Below are positions 8,096-16,120 of a stretch of DNA of 64,000 nt, one piece after another. The DNA is from Streptomyces sp. NBC_00572 (lineage in GTDB: Bacteria > Actinomycetota > Actinomycetes > Streptomycetales > Streptomycetaceae), in assembly GCF_026341815.1 (NCBI RefSeq), contig NZ_JAPENX010000001.1:2480001-2544000 (forward strand), given 5' to 3'. Numbering within the stretch: position 1 is the first letter of the stretch; the number at the start of each line of letters is the position of its first letter. The translations under genes and the position numbers were made by a program. The notes under the pieces were generated by a model, which saw nothing but the letters and a program-made list of their open reading frames with translations, had not been told where the DNA came from and did no database searches.

Positions 8096-10339
8096 ATGGC
8101 AAAGAAGCGCTCCGGCGGTGGTCTGACCGGGACCCAGCAGGCCGCCAAGTTCCTCGGTGTCAGTGTGCTCGCGGGAGCCGTGCTGGCGGGCATCGCCCTG
8201 CCCGCGGCCGGCGCACTCGGTCTGGCCGCGAAGGGCACTGTCGAGGGGTTCGACGAGATCCCCTCCAACCTGAAGACCCCACCGCTGAGTCAGCGCACCA
8301 CGATCCTCGACTCCGAGGGTGGCCTCCTCGCCACCGTGTACTCGCGGGACCGGAAGGTCGTCCCGCTGGACAAGATCTCCCCGTACATGCAGAAGGCGAT
8401 CGTCGCGATCGAGGACGGCCGCTTCTACGAGCACGGGGCGATCGACCTCAAGGGTGTGCTGCGCGCGATCAACCGCAACGCGCAGTCGGGCGGGGTCTCG
8501 CAGGGCGCGTCCACCCTCACCCAGCAGTACGTGAAGAACGTCTTCGTCGAGGAGGCCGGTGACGACCCCGAGAAGGTCGCGCAGGCCACCCAGCAGACCA
8601 TCGGCCGCAAGGTCCGCGAGCTGAAATTCGCGATCCAGGTCGAGGAGGAGCTGGGCAAGAAGAAGATCCTGGAGAACTACCTCAACATCACGTTCTTCGG
8701 GCAGCAGGCGTACGGCATCGAGGCCGCCTCCCAGCGGTACTTCTCCAAGCACGCCGCCGACCTGACCCTCGGCGAGGCGGCGATGATGGCCGGCCTCGTC
8801 CAGTCGCCGAGCCGCTACGACCCGATCAACGACCTCCAGGAAGCCACCAAGCGCCGCAACGTGGTCCTCCAGCGGATGGCCGACGTCAAGGACATCAGCC
8901 AGGCCGAGGCCGACAAGGCGAAGGCCGCCCCGCTCAAGCTGAAGGTCAAGACCCCGAGGAACGGCTGCATCACCGCCGTCGACGGTGCCGGCTTCTTCTG
9001 CGACTACGTCCGCAAGACGATCCTCATGGACCCGGTCTTCGGCAAGACGGCGGAGGAACGCCAGAAGCTGTGGAACCTGGGCGGTCTCACCATCAAGACC
9101 ACCCTGGACCCGCGCGCGCAGGCCGCCGCCAACGAGGCCGCGATCGCGAAGGTCAACAAGGACGACCCGGTCGCCACCTCGGTCGTGCAGGTCCAGCCCG
9201 GCACCGGCAAGATCCTCTCGATGGGCCAGTCCCGCCCGTACGGCCTGGACCAGAAGAAGCACGAGACGACGCTCAACCTCGCCGTGAGCAACCGGATGGG
9301 CGGCAGCACCTACGGCTTCCAGGTCGGCTCGACCTTCAAGCCCTTCACCGCCGCCGCCGCGCTGGAGAAGGGCATCAGCCCCGCGCAGTCCTACGACACG
9401 CCGTGGAAGATGAAGGTGAACGAGAGCGGCTTCCGCGACTGCAAGGGCGCCCCCGGCGCCAACAGGGAGTGGGAGCTGCAGAACGAGCTGGAGTCCGAGG
9501 CCGGCTCCTGGGACATGACGGGTGCGCTCGGCAAGTCCATCAACACCTACTTCGTGCTCCTGGAGCAGCAGGCCGGACTCTGCGAGACCGCCCAGATGGC
9601 GCAGAAGCTGGGATACGCCCGCGGTGACGGCAAGCCGCTCGAAGTGACGCCGGCGCTCACCCTCGGCAGCCAGGTCAGCACCCCGCTGGCGATGGCCTCG
9701 GCCTACGCCGCCTTCGCCAACCGGGGTCTGCACTGCACTCCGGTCGCCATCGAGTCGGTCAAGGCCGCCAACGGCGACAAGCTCAACGTGCCGGACACCA
9801 CGTGCACACGGGCGATGAGCGAGCGCACCGCCGACCTGATCAACCAGATGCTGAAGGGCGTCGTCGAGGACGGCACCGGTACGAAGGCCGGTCTGAGCGA
9901 CCGCGACAACGCGGGCAAGACCGGTACGACCAACGACCGCAAGGACGCCTGGTTCGTCGGCTACACCCCGAATCTGTCCACCGCGGTCTGGGTCGGCGAC
10001 GACGTCGGCGAGCAGAAGCCGATGTACCGGATCACCATCGGCGGGGAGTACTACTCCAAGGTCTGTGGTGGCTGCCTCCCCGGCCCCATCTGGAAGATCG
10101 CGATGACGGGCGCCCTCGACGCCTCCGAGACGCCGGGCTTCGCCCCCATCTCCGTACCTCGGGCCGAGAAGCCCAAGGACAAGGAGGACGGGGACGAGGG
10201 TCCGAACAAGCCGAACAAGCCCCGTAAGCCGGGCGACAACAAGCCGGGCGACACCAAGCCCCCGACCAACCCGTTCCCCGGCATCACGATCCCGCCGGAC
10301 ATGCTGGGCGGCGGAAACGGCCGCGGCGGAAACCGCTGA
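8096..10339 (+). CDS. Class A penicillin-binding protein (transglycosylase/transpeptidase)
   Basis: A 747-residue bifunctional peptidoglycan synthase. A short cytoplasmic tail (KKRSGGG) and one membrane helix (residues 19-43) precede the GT51 glycosyltransferase domain, with catalytic Glu106 in EDGRFYEHGA and the QGASTLTQQYVKN motif. The penicillin-binding domain has the serine of GSTFKPF near residue 411 and KTGT near 606. The C-terminal 60 residues are Pro/Lys/Gly-rich, likely in the cell wall. It polymerises and cross-links glycan strands outside the membrane. It is the conserved neighbour of wblA and ends at a strong hairpin. Confidence 0.95.
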   Translation: MAKKRSGGGLTGTQQAAKFLGVSVLAGAVLAGIALPAAGALGLAAKGTVEGFDEIPSNLKTPPLSQRTTILDSEGGLLATVYSRDRKVVPLDKISPYMQKAIVAIEDGRFYEHGAIDLKGVLRAINRNAQSGGVSQGASTLTQQYVKNVFVEEAGDDPEKVAQATQQTIGRKVRELKFAIQVEEELGKKKILENYLNITFFGQQAYGIEAASQRYFSKHAADLTLGEAAMMAGLVQSPSRYDPINDLQEATKRRNVVLQRMADVKDISQAEADKAKAAPLKLKVKTPRNGCITAVDGAGFFCDYVRKTILMDPVFGKTAEERQKLWNLGGLTIKTTLDPRAQAAANEAAIAKVNKDDPVATSVVQVQPGTGKILSMGQSRPYGLDQKKHETTLNLAVSNRMGGSTYGFQVGSTFKPFTAAAALEKGISPAQSYDTPWKMKVNESGFRDCKGAPGANREWELQNELESEAGSWDMTGALGKSINTYFVLLEQQAGLCETAQMAQKLGYARGDGKPLEVTPALTLGSQVSTPLAMASAYAAFANRGLHCTPVAIESVKAANGDKLNVPDTTCTRAMSERTADLINQMLKGVVEDGTGTKAGLSDRDNAGKTGTTNDRKDAWFVGYTPNLSTAVWVGDDVGEQKPMYRITIGGEYYSKVCGGCLPGPIWKIAMTGALDASETPGFAPISVPRAEKPKDKEDGDEGPNKPNKPRKPGDNKPGDTKPPTNPFPGITIPPDMLGGGNGRGGNR

Positions 10340-10360
10340 CGGTCCCCTTACCCCGTACAC

Positions 10361-10400
10361 GCCGAGAGGGCGCCCCGCATCCGCGGGGCGCCCTCTCGGC
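10361..10400. terminator. Terminator between the PBP and YqeY genes
   Basis: GCCGAGAGGGCGCCCCGC pairs perfectly with its complement across a four-base loop. It serves two converging genes. Confidence 0.9.
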
Positions 10401-10415
10401 TGTGGTCCGGTCGAA

Positions 10416-10880
10416 TCAGCCCGCGAGGAGCTTCTTCACGGAGGCGGCGACCCGGCCGCCGTCGGCCTGGCCGGCCACCTTCGGGTTCACGATCTTCATG
10501 ACGGCGCCCATGGCACGCGGGCCCTCGGCGCCGGCCGCCTTGGCCTCCGCGACGGCCGCCGCGACGATCCCGTCGATCTCCTCGTCGCTGAGCTGCTTCG
10601 GCAGGTACGCGTCGAGGAGGACGCCCTCCGCCTTCTCCCGCTCGGCGGACTCGGGGCGACCGCCCTGGGCGAAGGCGTCCGCGGCCTCGCGGCGCTTCTT
10701 CGCCTCCTTGGCGATCACCTTCTGCACCTCGTCGTCGGAGAGTTCGCGCTTGGTCTTGCCCGCGACCTCCTCCTTGGTGATCGCGGTGATGGTCAGCCGC
10801 AGGGTCGAGGAGCGCAGTTCGTCGCGCTCCCGGATCGCGGCGTTGAGGTCGGCCTGGAGCTTCGCCTTGAGCGTGGTCAT
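10416..10880 (-). CDS. GatB/YqeY-domain protein
   Basis: A 154-residue protein made of the YqeY fold, the helical domain also found at the C-terminus of the GatB amidotransferase subunit. It starts MTTLKAKLQADLNAAIRERD and ends GRVAASVKKLLAG, both typical. Family function is not established; tRNA-linked roles are proposed from the GatB homology. The ATG at 10880 is seven bases after CACACT, a weak version of the leaderless promoter pattern seen elsewhere here, and the start agrees with the family length of about 150. Confidence 0.9.
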   Translation of the reverse strand: MTTLKAKLQADLNAAIRERDELRSSTLRLTITAITKEEVAGKTKRELSDDEVQKVIAKEAKKRREAADAFAQGGRPESAEREKAEGVLLDAYLPKQLSDEEIDGIVAAAVAEAKAAGAEGPRAMGAVMKIVNPKVAGQADGGRVAASVKKLLAG

Positions 10881-10954
10881 GAGGCCAAGTGTGGCAGGTG
10901 TGCCGCCCCACCCGCCCGCGCATTTAGGCCTCCGGGGTCTGCGACGATGGGGGA

Positions 10955-11893
10955 ATGCGCGCACGGTACGGGCTCCCCCTGAAGATCACGGCAGGCCTCA
11001 CGGCGACGGCCGCCGCCGGAATCGTCTACGCGGCCGGCTTCGAGGCCCGCTCTTTCCGGCTCCGCCGTGTGACGGTCCCGGTGCTCCCGCCCGGCATGGA
11101 CGACCTGCGGGTCCTGCAGGTCTCCGACATCCACATGGTGAGCGGTCAGGGCAAGAAGCGGGCCTGGCTCCAGTCCCTCGCGGGGCTCCGCCCGGACTTC
11201 GTCGTCAACACCGGCGACAACCTCTCCGACCCGAACGCGGTACCGGAGGTCCTCGACGCGCTCGGCCCGCTGATGGAGTTCCCGGGCGTGTACGTCTTCG
11301 GCTCCAACGACTACTACGGGCCCACGCTCCGCAATCCCGGCCGCTATCTGATGGAGAAGGTCCAGGGCCGGCACGGCCTCAACGGCAACAAGCCGGTCGT
11401 CGGCGCCGTCCACAACCCCTGGGAGGGGATGCGGGACGCGTTCGACGCGGCGGGCTGGGTGGACCTCACCAACACCCGCGGCCGGCTCAAGCTGCCGCAG
11501 GCGGAGCTCGCGTTCACCGGCCTCGACGACCCGCACATCAAGCGCGACCGGTACGAGCGGGTCGCCGGCGGCCCCGACACCGGGGCCGACTTCACGGTGG
11601 GCGTGGTCCACGCCCCGTACCTGCGCTCGCTGGACGCGTTCACGGCCGACGGGTACGAGCTGATCCTCGCCGGGCACACCCACGGCGGGCAGCTGTGCAT
11701 CCCCTTCTACGGGGCGCTCGTCACCAACTGCGACCTGGACACCGACCGGGTGAAGGGGCTCTCCACGCACACGGTCGCGGACCGGACCTCGTACCTCCAC
11801 GTCTCGGCGGGCTGCGGCACCAACCGCTTCACCCCCGTCCGCTTCGCCTGCCCGCCCGAGGTCACGCTGCTGACCCTGACGGCGCGCGGGTAG
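10955..11893 (+). CDS. Metallophosphoesterase, membrane-anchored
   Basis: A 312-residue calcineurin-like phosphoesterase. An N-terminal hydrophobic segment (residues 9-27) anchors or exports it. The metal motifs follow in order: VSDIH, NTGDN, GSNDYYG (the GNHE position has Ser/Asn/Asp), and AGHTHGG, with Cys and Thr-rich strands at the end. Members of this YaeI-like group act on phospholipids or UDP-sugars; the substrate here is unknown. GACGAT lies six bases before the ATG, so the message is probably leaderless. It is divergent from the YqeY gene. Confidence 0.9.
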   Translation: MRARYGLPLKITAGLTATAAAGIVYAAGFEARSFRLRRVTVPVLPPGMDDLRVLQVSDIHMVSGQGKKRAWLQSLAGLRPDFVVNTGDNLSDPNAVPEVLDALGPLMEFPGVYVFGSNDYYGPTLRNPGRYLMEKVQGRHGLNGNKPVVGAVHNPWEGMRDAFDAAGWVDLTNTRGRLKLPQAELAFTGLDDPHIKRDRYERVAGGPDTGADFTVGVVHAPYLRSLDAFTADGYELILAGHTHGGQLCIPFYGALVTNCDLDTDRVKGLSTHTVADRTSYLHVSAGCGTNRFTPVRFACPPEVTLLTLTARG

Positions 11894-11927
11894 CCGCCGC
11901 TGCGCGCCGGATCCGCCCCCCTCCTCC

Positions 11928-11933
11928 TACGGT
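11928..11933 (+). promoter_or_regulatory. -10 hexamer TACGGT, leaderless start
   Basis: TACGGT is separated by seven bases (GGGGGGC) from the ATG at 11941 of the membrane protein gene. Confidence 0.5.
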
Positions 11934-11940
11934 GGGGGGC

Positions 11941-12678
11941 ATGCTCACGCCGAACCGCGCGTCCGCCGTCCCGGCCTCCGTCGTGCTCCCCACCGCCCGC
12001 AGGCCGTACGCCGCCGCCTTCCGCGGCGTGATCGCCCTGTCCGCCGCGACGGGCCTGGTCATCGAGTGCGTCCACGTGAACGTGCTCGTCGTCCTGAGCT
12101 TCTTCACCATCTGGTCCAACATCCTGGTCGCCCTGGCCCTCGGAGCGGGCGCCGTCCGCGCCTGGAACCGGCGCCCGCCGCTGCCCGCGCTGTGGACCGG
12201 CGGCGTCCTGCTCTGCATCACGGTGGTCGGCCTCGTCTTCCACCTGGTCCTCGACAACCCGGCGAGCCCGTTCAACCAGGCCGCAGAGATCGCCCGGCTC
12301 ACCGGCGCCAAGGCCGTCGCCAACCAGCTCCTCCACACGGTGACCCCGATCGGCACGGCCCTGGACTTCCTGCTGCTCACCGCCCCCGGCGCCCTCCGAT
12401 GGCGCCACGCCGCCCAGTGGCTCGCGATCCCGGGCCTCTACTTCGCCTTCGCCCTGATCCGCGGCGCCCTGCTCTCCCCCGGCACCCCGACCCGCTACAC
12501 GTACCCCTTCGTCGACGTCACCGCCCACGGCTACCCCGCCGTCCTCACGAACGCGGTCGTCCTCGGCGCGGCCTTCTACGCCCTCGGCCTCGCGATCGTC
12601 GGCCTGGACCGCATCCGACCTGCGCCGCGACCCCGCGAAAACCGGATTTCGTCTCAGCGCGCGCGTGGGCTAAAGTAA
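11941..12678 (+). CDS. Pr6Pr-family integral membrane protein
   Basis: A 245-residue polytopic membrane protein with about six hydrophobic helices. Conserved features of the Pr6Pr/FAR-17a-like family are visible: FTIWSNILVA in the second helix, and the histidine/proline pattern LLHTVTPIGTALDFLLL and PFVDVTAHGYPAVL. Its function is unknown. The C-terminus has a short basic tail and the stop lies 38 bases before the tRNA-Pro gene. The start follows a -10-like hexamer at leaderless spacing. Confidence 0.85.
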   Translation: MLTPNRASAVPASVVLPTARRPYAAAFRGVIALSAATGLVIECVHVNVLVVLSFFTIWSNILVALALGAGAVRAWNRRPPLPALWTGGVLLCITVVGLVFHLVLDNPASPFNQAAEIARLTGAKAVANQLLHTVTPIGTALDFLLLTAPGALRWRHAAQWLAIPGLYFAFALIRGALLSPGTPTRYTYPFVDVTAHGYPAVLTNAVVLGAAFYALGLAIVGLDRIRPAPRPRENRISSQRARGLK

Positions 12679-12716
12679 TCGATGTCGCCGCGACGTGAAG
12701 AACAGAGCAGCGACAT

Positions 12717-12790
12717 CGGGGTGTAGCGCAGCTTGGCAGCGCGCTTCGTTCGGGACGAAGAGGTCGTGGGTTCAAATCCCGCCACCCCGA
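12717..12790 (+). tRNA. tRNA-Pro (anticodon CGG)
   Basis: A 74-base cloverleaf. The seven-base acceptor stem is CGGGGTG/CACCCCG with discriminator A at 12790. The D arm is GCGC/GCGC, and the anticodon stem CTTCG/CGAAG encloses TTCGGGA with anticodon CGG at 12751-12753. The T arm is GTGGG-TTCAAAT-CCCGC. CCA is not encoded. It reads CCG codons. The 3' end is a classic integration target, and an integrase relic lies just downstream. Confidence 0.97.
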
Positions 12791-12802
12791 CAGCCGTAAC
12801 AC

Positions 12803-12842
12803 CAGGTGAGGCACCTAGCGACATCGCTAGGTGCCTCACCTG
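12803..12842. terminator. Terminator after tRNA-Pro
   Basis: CAGGTGAGGCACCTAGCG pairs perfectly with its complement across the loop ACAT, and is followed by TTTT on the plus strand. Confidence 0.85.
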
Positions 12843-12887
12843 TTTTCGTCTGCGTGTCTATCTGCGTGACTACCGCTCCTCGCGTGT

Positions 12888-13808
12888 CTACGACCGCTGC
12901 GGATCGCCGCCGAAGATCCCGTCCATGACCACGGCACCGGTCTGGATCACGGGCCGGATCTGCTTCCGGTAGACCTCCTCCGTCACGGCCGTCCCCGAAT
13001 GGCCGACCAGGCGGGAGATCACTTCCAGCGGGACACCACGGTCGGACAGCAGGGACACGAAGCTGTGCCGGAGCTCCCGGGGCGTCCACTCGTCGGCATC
13101 GATCCCGTCGACACCCTTGAGCGCCTGGCGGAAGGCGCGGCGGACGTTGGCCGCGTCGAGCGGCTTGCCCACGGCCGAGGAGAAGACGAGCCCGTGTTCC
13201 TCCCACTTCTCGCCAGCGGCAAGCCGGTCCCATCCTCGATCTTCGAATTGCTGTCAGAGGGCTTCGACGCAACGCGCCGGCAGGGCGAGCGTTCGCCGGG
13301 ACTTCCTGGTCTTGGTGTCTCCGCCACGCCGGACCGAACGCCACACCGCGATGTGCGGAGGCTGCGGCGGATCGGCTTCCGGGACGCCTTTCAGGAAGAC
13401 GTGATCCCAGGTGAGCGCCCGCAGCTCCTCGGTACGGGCTCCGGTCAGCAGGGCGACGACGATGTAGGTGTGCATCGAGGTCCCCTCAGCACCCTTGAGC
13501 ACGGCTTCGGCTTGGGCGAAGGTGAGCGCCTGGAGGGCCGCCCGACTTGCCCTTGGGGCACCGAGCACCACGCGACGACGTTGCGCTCCACCTTGTCCCG
13601 AGCCATGGCCCGCTTGACCGAGCGGTTCAGGCAGGAGTGGACAGCCAGCTTGGAGAGTCCGGGTGCTGAGTGTTTTCGCCTTGACGGCAAGCCAGCGGTC
13701 GACGTCCTCCGCGCTCAAGTCACGGAGCTTGCGGGCCCCGAGGGACGGGATCACGTGCGTCCGGCTCAGGGTCCCGCAGGTCTCGGCCGTGCTCGGGTCG
13801 ATACCCAC
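12888..13808 (-). pseudogene. Degenerate tyrosine recombinase (integrase) of a lost integrative element
   Basis: Minus-strand fragments of one integrase can be read in order. An N-terminal SAM-like part contains LSRTHVIPSLGARKL and LSAEDVDRWLAVKAKTL. A shifted frame then carries LSKLAVHSCLNRSVKRAMAR. A catalytic-domain part (LTFAQAEAVLKGAE, then LLTGARTEELRALTWDHV) resumes in the first frame. An in-frame TGA near 13252 interrupts it, and the C-terminal part has TPRELRHSFVSLL, GHSGTAVTEEVY and the stop at 12888. The catalytic Arg, His and Tyr motifs are all recognisable, but two frame changes and the nonsense codon make it inactive. It lies next to tRNA-Pro, the usual place for the integrase of an actinomycete integrative element. 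Confidence 0.88.
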
Positions 13809-13842
13809 CAGGCCGGGCCCGGGACAGCTGGCCGCACCTCGG

Positions 13843-14937
13843 TCAGATGGCTGCTACGGCAGCTGACTCGCCGGCGACCACCACCGGCTGTACGTAAGCC
13901 AGCAGCAGCCCGAGGAACCGTTCCGGCCGGCGGAACGCAGCGAAGTGGCTGCAGTCCTCGATCAGTGCGAATTCCTTGACCGGCGCCTGGACGTCGTCGA
14001 AGAAGCGGCGGGCGAGGTCGGGCGACGTGAGGACGTCTTTCTCACCCTGGAAGAAGAAGAACGGGATCTCGAACTCGGTACCGTCCGCCCAGTCGTCGAA
14101 CTCGGACGTGCCTGCGGTGACCTGCTCCGAGAAGCTCATGCCCTTGACGAAGTGCCCCAGCTCGCGCAGAGAGTGCAGCGGCGAGAGCCATAGGGACCCC
14201 ATGACGACCTTCTTCATCGTGTCCAAGGTCAGCGGGTCGCTGGTGGCCAGCAACTTGGCGTGCATCGCGCGCTCGCGGGCGCTCCAGCGGTGCTTGTCGA
14301 CGTCCAGAGCCTCGACCGCCGCGAGTTCCTTGCGCTTCTTGGCCGCTCGCAGTCGGGCAAGGAGTGCCTGGTGTACGGAGTTGTCGCGGCCGGAGTCGTG
14401 GATGTTCTGGTCGGTGCCGACGTACGCGGAGTAGCGCTCGGGGAACTCACGGGCGAGCCGCAGGCCGAAGGCGCTGCCGTAGGAGTGGCCGAGCAGGACG
14501 AGCTTGTCGGCGCCGAGGCGGGTGCGGATGTGGTCGGTGACCTCGACCGCGTCCGCGTAGATCCGCTCGAAGGTCATCTCGCCCTGTCCGTCGGCTCCTC
14601 CGCGGCCGAGGGTCTTGAGGGTGCCGCGCATGTCCCAGCGGACGATCGTGAAGTGCTTCTCCCAGGATCTGGTGCGCGGCCCGAAGATCGCGCTCGAGGC
14701 GCCGGGGCCGCCGTGCAGCTCCAGGACGACGGGGTTGGTCAGGTCCTCGCCGCGGACCGAGATCCACTGGTCGATGCCGCCGATGCGGACGAAGCCCTGC
14801 TCGTCGATGCCGTGGGGGCTGTCGATCTTCATGAGGGAGGCGTTACGGGAGCGCTTCAGGGCGCGGTGGCCGAGGATTCCGGCCGTCGGTGCGGCGAGGA
14901 GTGCAGCGGCGGAGGTGGCGACGATGGCGGCGAGCAT
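13843..14937 (-). CDS. Alpha/beta hydrolase (proline iminopeptidase-like)
   Basis: A 364-residue hydrolase. A hydrophobic N-terminal segment (residues 1-22) suggests membrane attachment. The oxyanion motif HGGPGASS begins at 75, the nucleophile is Ser152 in GHSYGSAFG, and the acid (GEKDVL) and histidine (DCSHFAAF) follow near the C-terminus. HGGPG is typical of proline iminopeptidases and related epoxide or ester hydrolases. It is divergent from a TetR gene across an AT-rich region, so it is the likely regulated target. Lying between a dead integrase and core genes, it may be cargo of the old element. Confidence 0.88.
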   Translation of the reverse strand: MLAAIVATSAAALLAAPTAGILGHRALKRSRNASLMKIDSPHGIDEQGFVRIGGIDQWISVRGEDLTNPVVLELHGGPGASSAIFGPRTRSWEKHFTIVRWDMRGTLKTLGRGGADGQGEMTFERIYADAVEVTDHIRTRLGADKLVLLGHSYGSAFGLRLAREFPERYSAYVGTDQNIHDSGRDNSVHQALLARLRAAKKRKELAAVEALDVDKHRWSARERAMHAKLLATSDPLTLDTMKKVVMGSLWLSPLHSLRELGHFVKGMSFSEQVTAGTSEFDDWADGTEFEIPFFFFQGEKDVLTSPDLARRFFDDVQAPVKEFALIEDCSHFAAFRRPERFLGLLLAYVQPVVVAGESAAVAAI

Positions 14938-14976
14938 GACGACTCCCAGAGATCCGTATCAAGGAACTGCGTATGA

Positions 14977-15034
14977 CGTAAGCAGTTAGCTATACGCTAT
15001 AAACAGTTAGTGCAGGTCGTCAACAGGTGACGAC
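14977..15034. promoter_or_regulatory. Candidate TetR operator region
   Basis: The AT-rich divergent region carries two direct copies of CAGTTAG (near 14983 and 15003), a TATA-CGC-TATA dyad between them, and GTCGTC-N7-GACGAC at 15016-15034 next to the TetR start. These are natural sites for the adjacent repressor on both promoters. Which repeat is bound cannot be told from sequence alone. Confidence 0.4.
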
Positions 15035-15047
15035 GAGGGAGTTCAGG

Positions 15048-15782
15048 ATGAGTGCGAAAGAGCCCCGGAAGTCAGTGGGGAAGCAGGGCGGTGCGAAGGC
15101 GAGCTTCGCGCTGCTGTGGGGCGAGCAGGGGCAGCCAAGCCGGGGTCCGAAGCCCTCGCTGACAGCAGGCCGGATCGCCGAGGCGGCGATCACGATCGCC
15201 GACAAAGAAGGTCTGGACGCGGTCTCGCTGGCCCGGGTCGCCAAGGAATGCGACGTCACCGCGATGGCGCTCTACCGGTACGTCCCCGGCAAGGCGGAAC
15301 TGGTCGACCTGATGGTCGACCTCGCGATCGGTCCCCCGGTGTCAGTCGCCGACATCCCCGGCGGCTGGCGCCCGCAGTTGACCGAGTGGGCCCGCCAGTG
15401 CTCGGCCGTGTACCGCCGCCACCCGTGGATCCTGACGGCCACCGGCATGCGCCGCCAGATCATGGGCCCCCATCAACTCGGCTGGCTGGACACCGCGTTG
15501 GCCGTGCTCGCCGGAACCGGCCTGTCAGCCCCCCAGCGGCATGACACGTTCCTGCTGCTCGTGGGCCACATCCGCAACATCGCCCAGCAGACCGTCGAAC
15601 ACGACGAGGCGGCGAACGAGGAGTGGGCCCACCTCACAGCCGACGTCCTGGAACGCCACGCGGACCGCTTTCCCGCCCTCACGTCAGCGGCCGCAGAGGG
15701 CGCCTTCACGCCACAGAGCGCGGACCCGCTGGACTTCGGCCTGGAGCGGATCATGGACGGCGTGGCGGCTCTCCTCCCGTAA
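15048..15782 (+). CDS. TetR-family transcriptional regulator
   Basis: A 244-residue regulator. The helix-turn-helix region is in the first third (RIAEAAITIADKEGLDAV, then CDVTAMALYRYVPGKAELVDL). The TetR_C-like ligand domain follows (GHIRNIAQQTVEHDEAANEE). The N-terminal tail is basic and rich in Lys/Gly. The ATG at 15048 is preferred over the GTG at 15027 because GAGGGA sits seven bases upstream. Divergence from the alpha/beta hydrolase suggests it represses that gene and itself. The ligand is unknown. Confidence 0.9.
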   Translation: MSAKEPRKSVGKQGGAKASFALLWGEQGQPSRGPKPSLTAGRIAEAAITIADKEGLDAVSLARVAKECDVTAMALYRYVPGKAELVDLMVDLAIGPPVSVADIPGGWRPQLTEWARQCSAVYRRHPWILTATGMRRQIMGPHQLGWLDTALAVLAGTGLSAPQRHDTFLLLVGHIRNIAQQTVEHDEAANEEWAHLTADVLERHADRFPALTSAAAEGAFTPQSADPLDFGLERIMDGVAALLP

Positions 15783-15850
15783 CGAGCCCGCCGTAGCCGC
15801 CAGTCAGGTACCCACCGATCAGGCCCCTTCCACTCCCCGCTCCCGCATTT

Positions 15851-15883
15851 CCCCAGTTGGTCCACTTCGAGAACCAACTGGGG
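15851..15883. terminator. Terminator after the TetR gene
   Basis: CCCCAGTTGGT and ACCAACTGGGG form a perfect 11-bp stem with an 11-base loop, 70 bases after the TetR stop. Confidence 0.7.
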
Positions 15884-16120
15884 CGAAGAGCAGCAGTGGG
15901 GAAAATTCGAGATCGGCATCACCGTGCCCCTCGCGTGCCCGATCCAGCGGGGACGTCAGACGCCACATGAGTGTCTAACTGCGTGACAACGCCGACGAAC
16001 AGTGGCGGACGAGCGCGAACGGCTGTGGACCATCAGCGCAGGTGAGGAGCCTGCCAACTCAAGGCAGAGCTCCCACCCGAGTTGCGCCGCGGGGGCTGTG
16101 CGGGACTCTCGAAACACCCC
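15884..16120. other. Gene-free stretch at the right end of the accessory patch
   Basis: No frame here has a plausible start, ribosome binding site and codon pattern. It contains a 17-base sequence at 15971-15987 that matches 12854-12870 beside the tRNA terminator at 16 of 17 positions. The rest looks like eroded sequence before the conserved glycosyltransferase gene. Confidence 0.5.

Noticed and set aside
8075..10360. A 761-codon minus-strand open frame opposite the PBP gene
   Set aside because: It is antisense to a gene with all catalytic motifs, its product is repetitive Val/Leu/Gly/Arg sequence without a domain, and it arises from high GC at third positions.
12654..12839. Small frames across the tRNA-Pro gene and its terminator
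   Set aside because: They overlap a perfect tRNA cloverleaf and a hairpin; the tRNA explains the sequence.
13254..13808. Intact integrase gene
   Set aside because: The frame lacks the catalytic His/Tyr region, which follows after a stop codon, and the centre is out of frame.
12854..15987. attL/attR pair of an integrative element
   Set aside because: The 17-base repeat is close to the tRNA but not part of it, and the tRNA 3' end is not copied at the other side, so true att sites cannot be claimed. Kept only as a finding.
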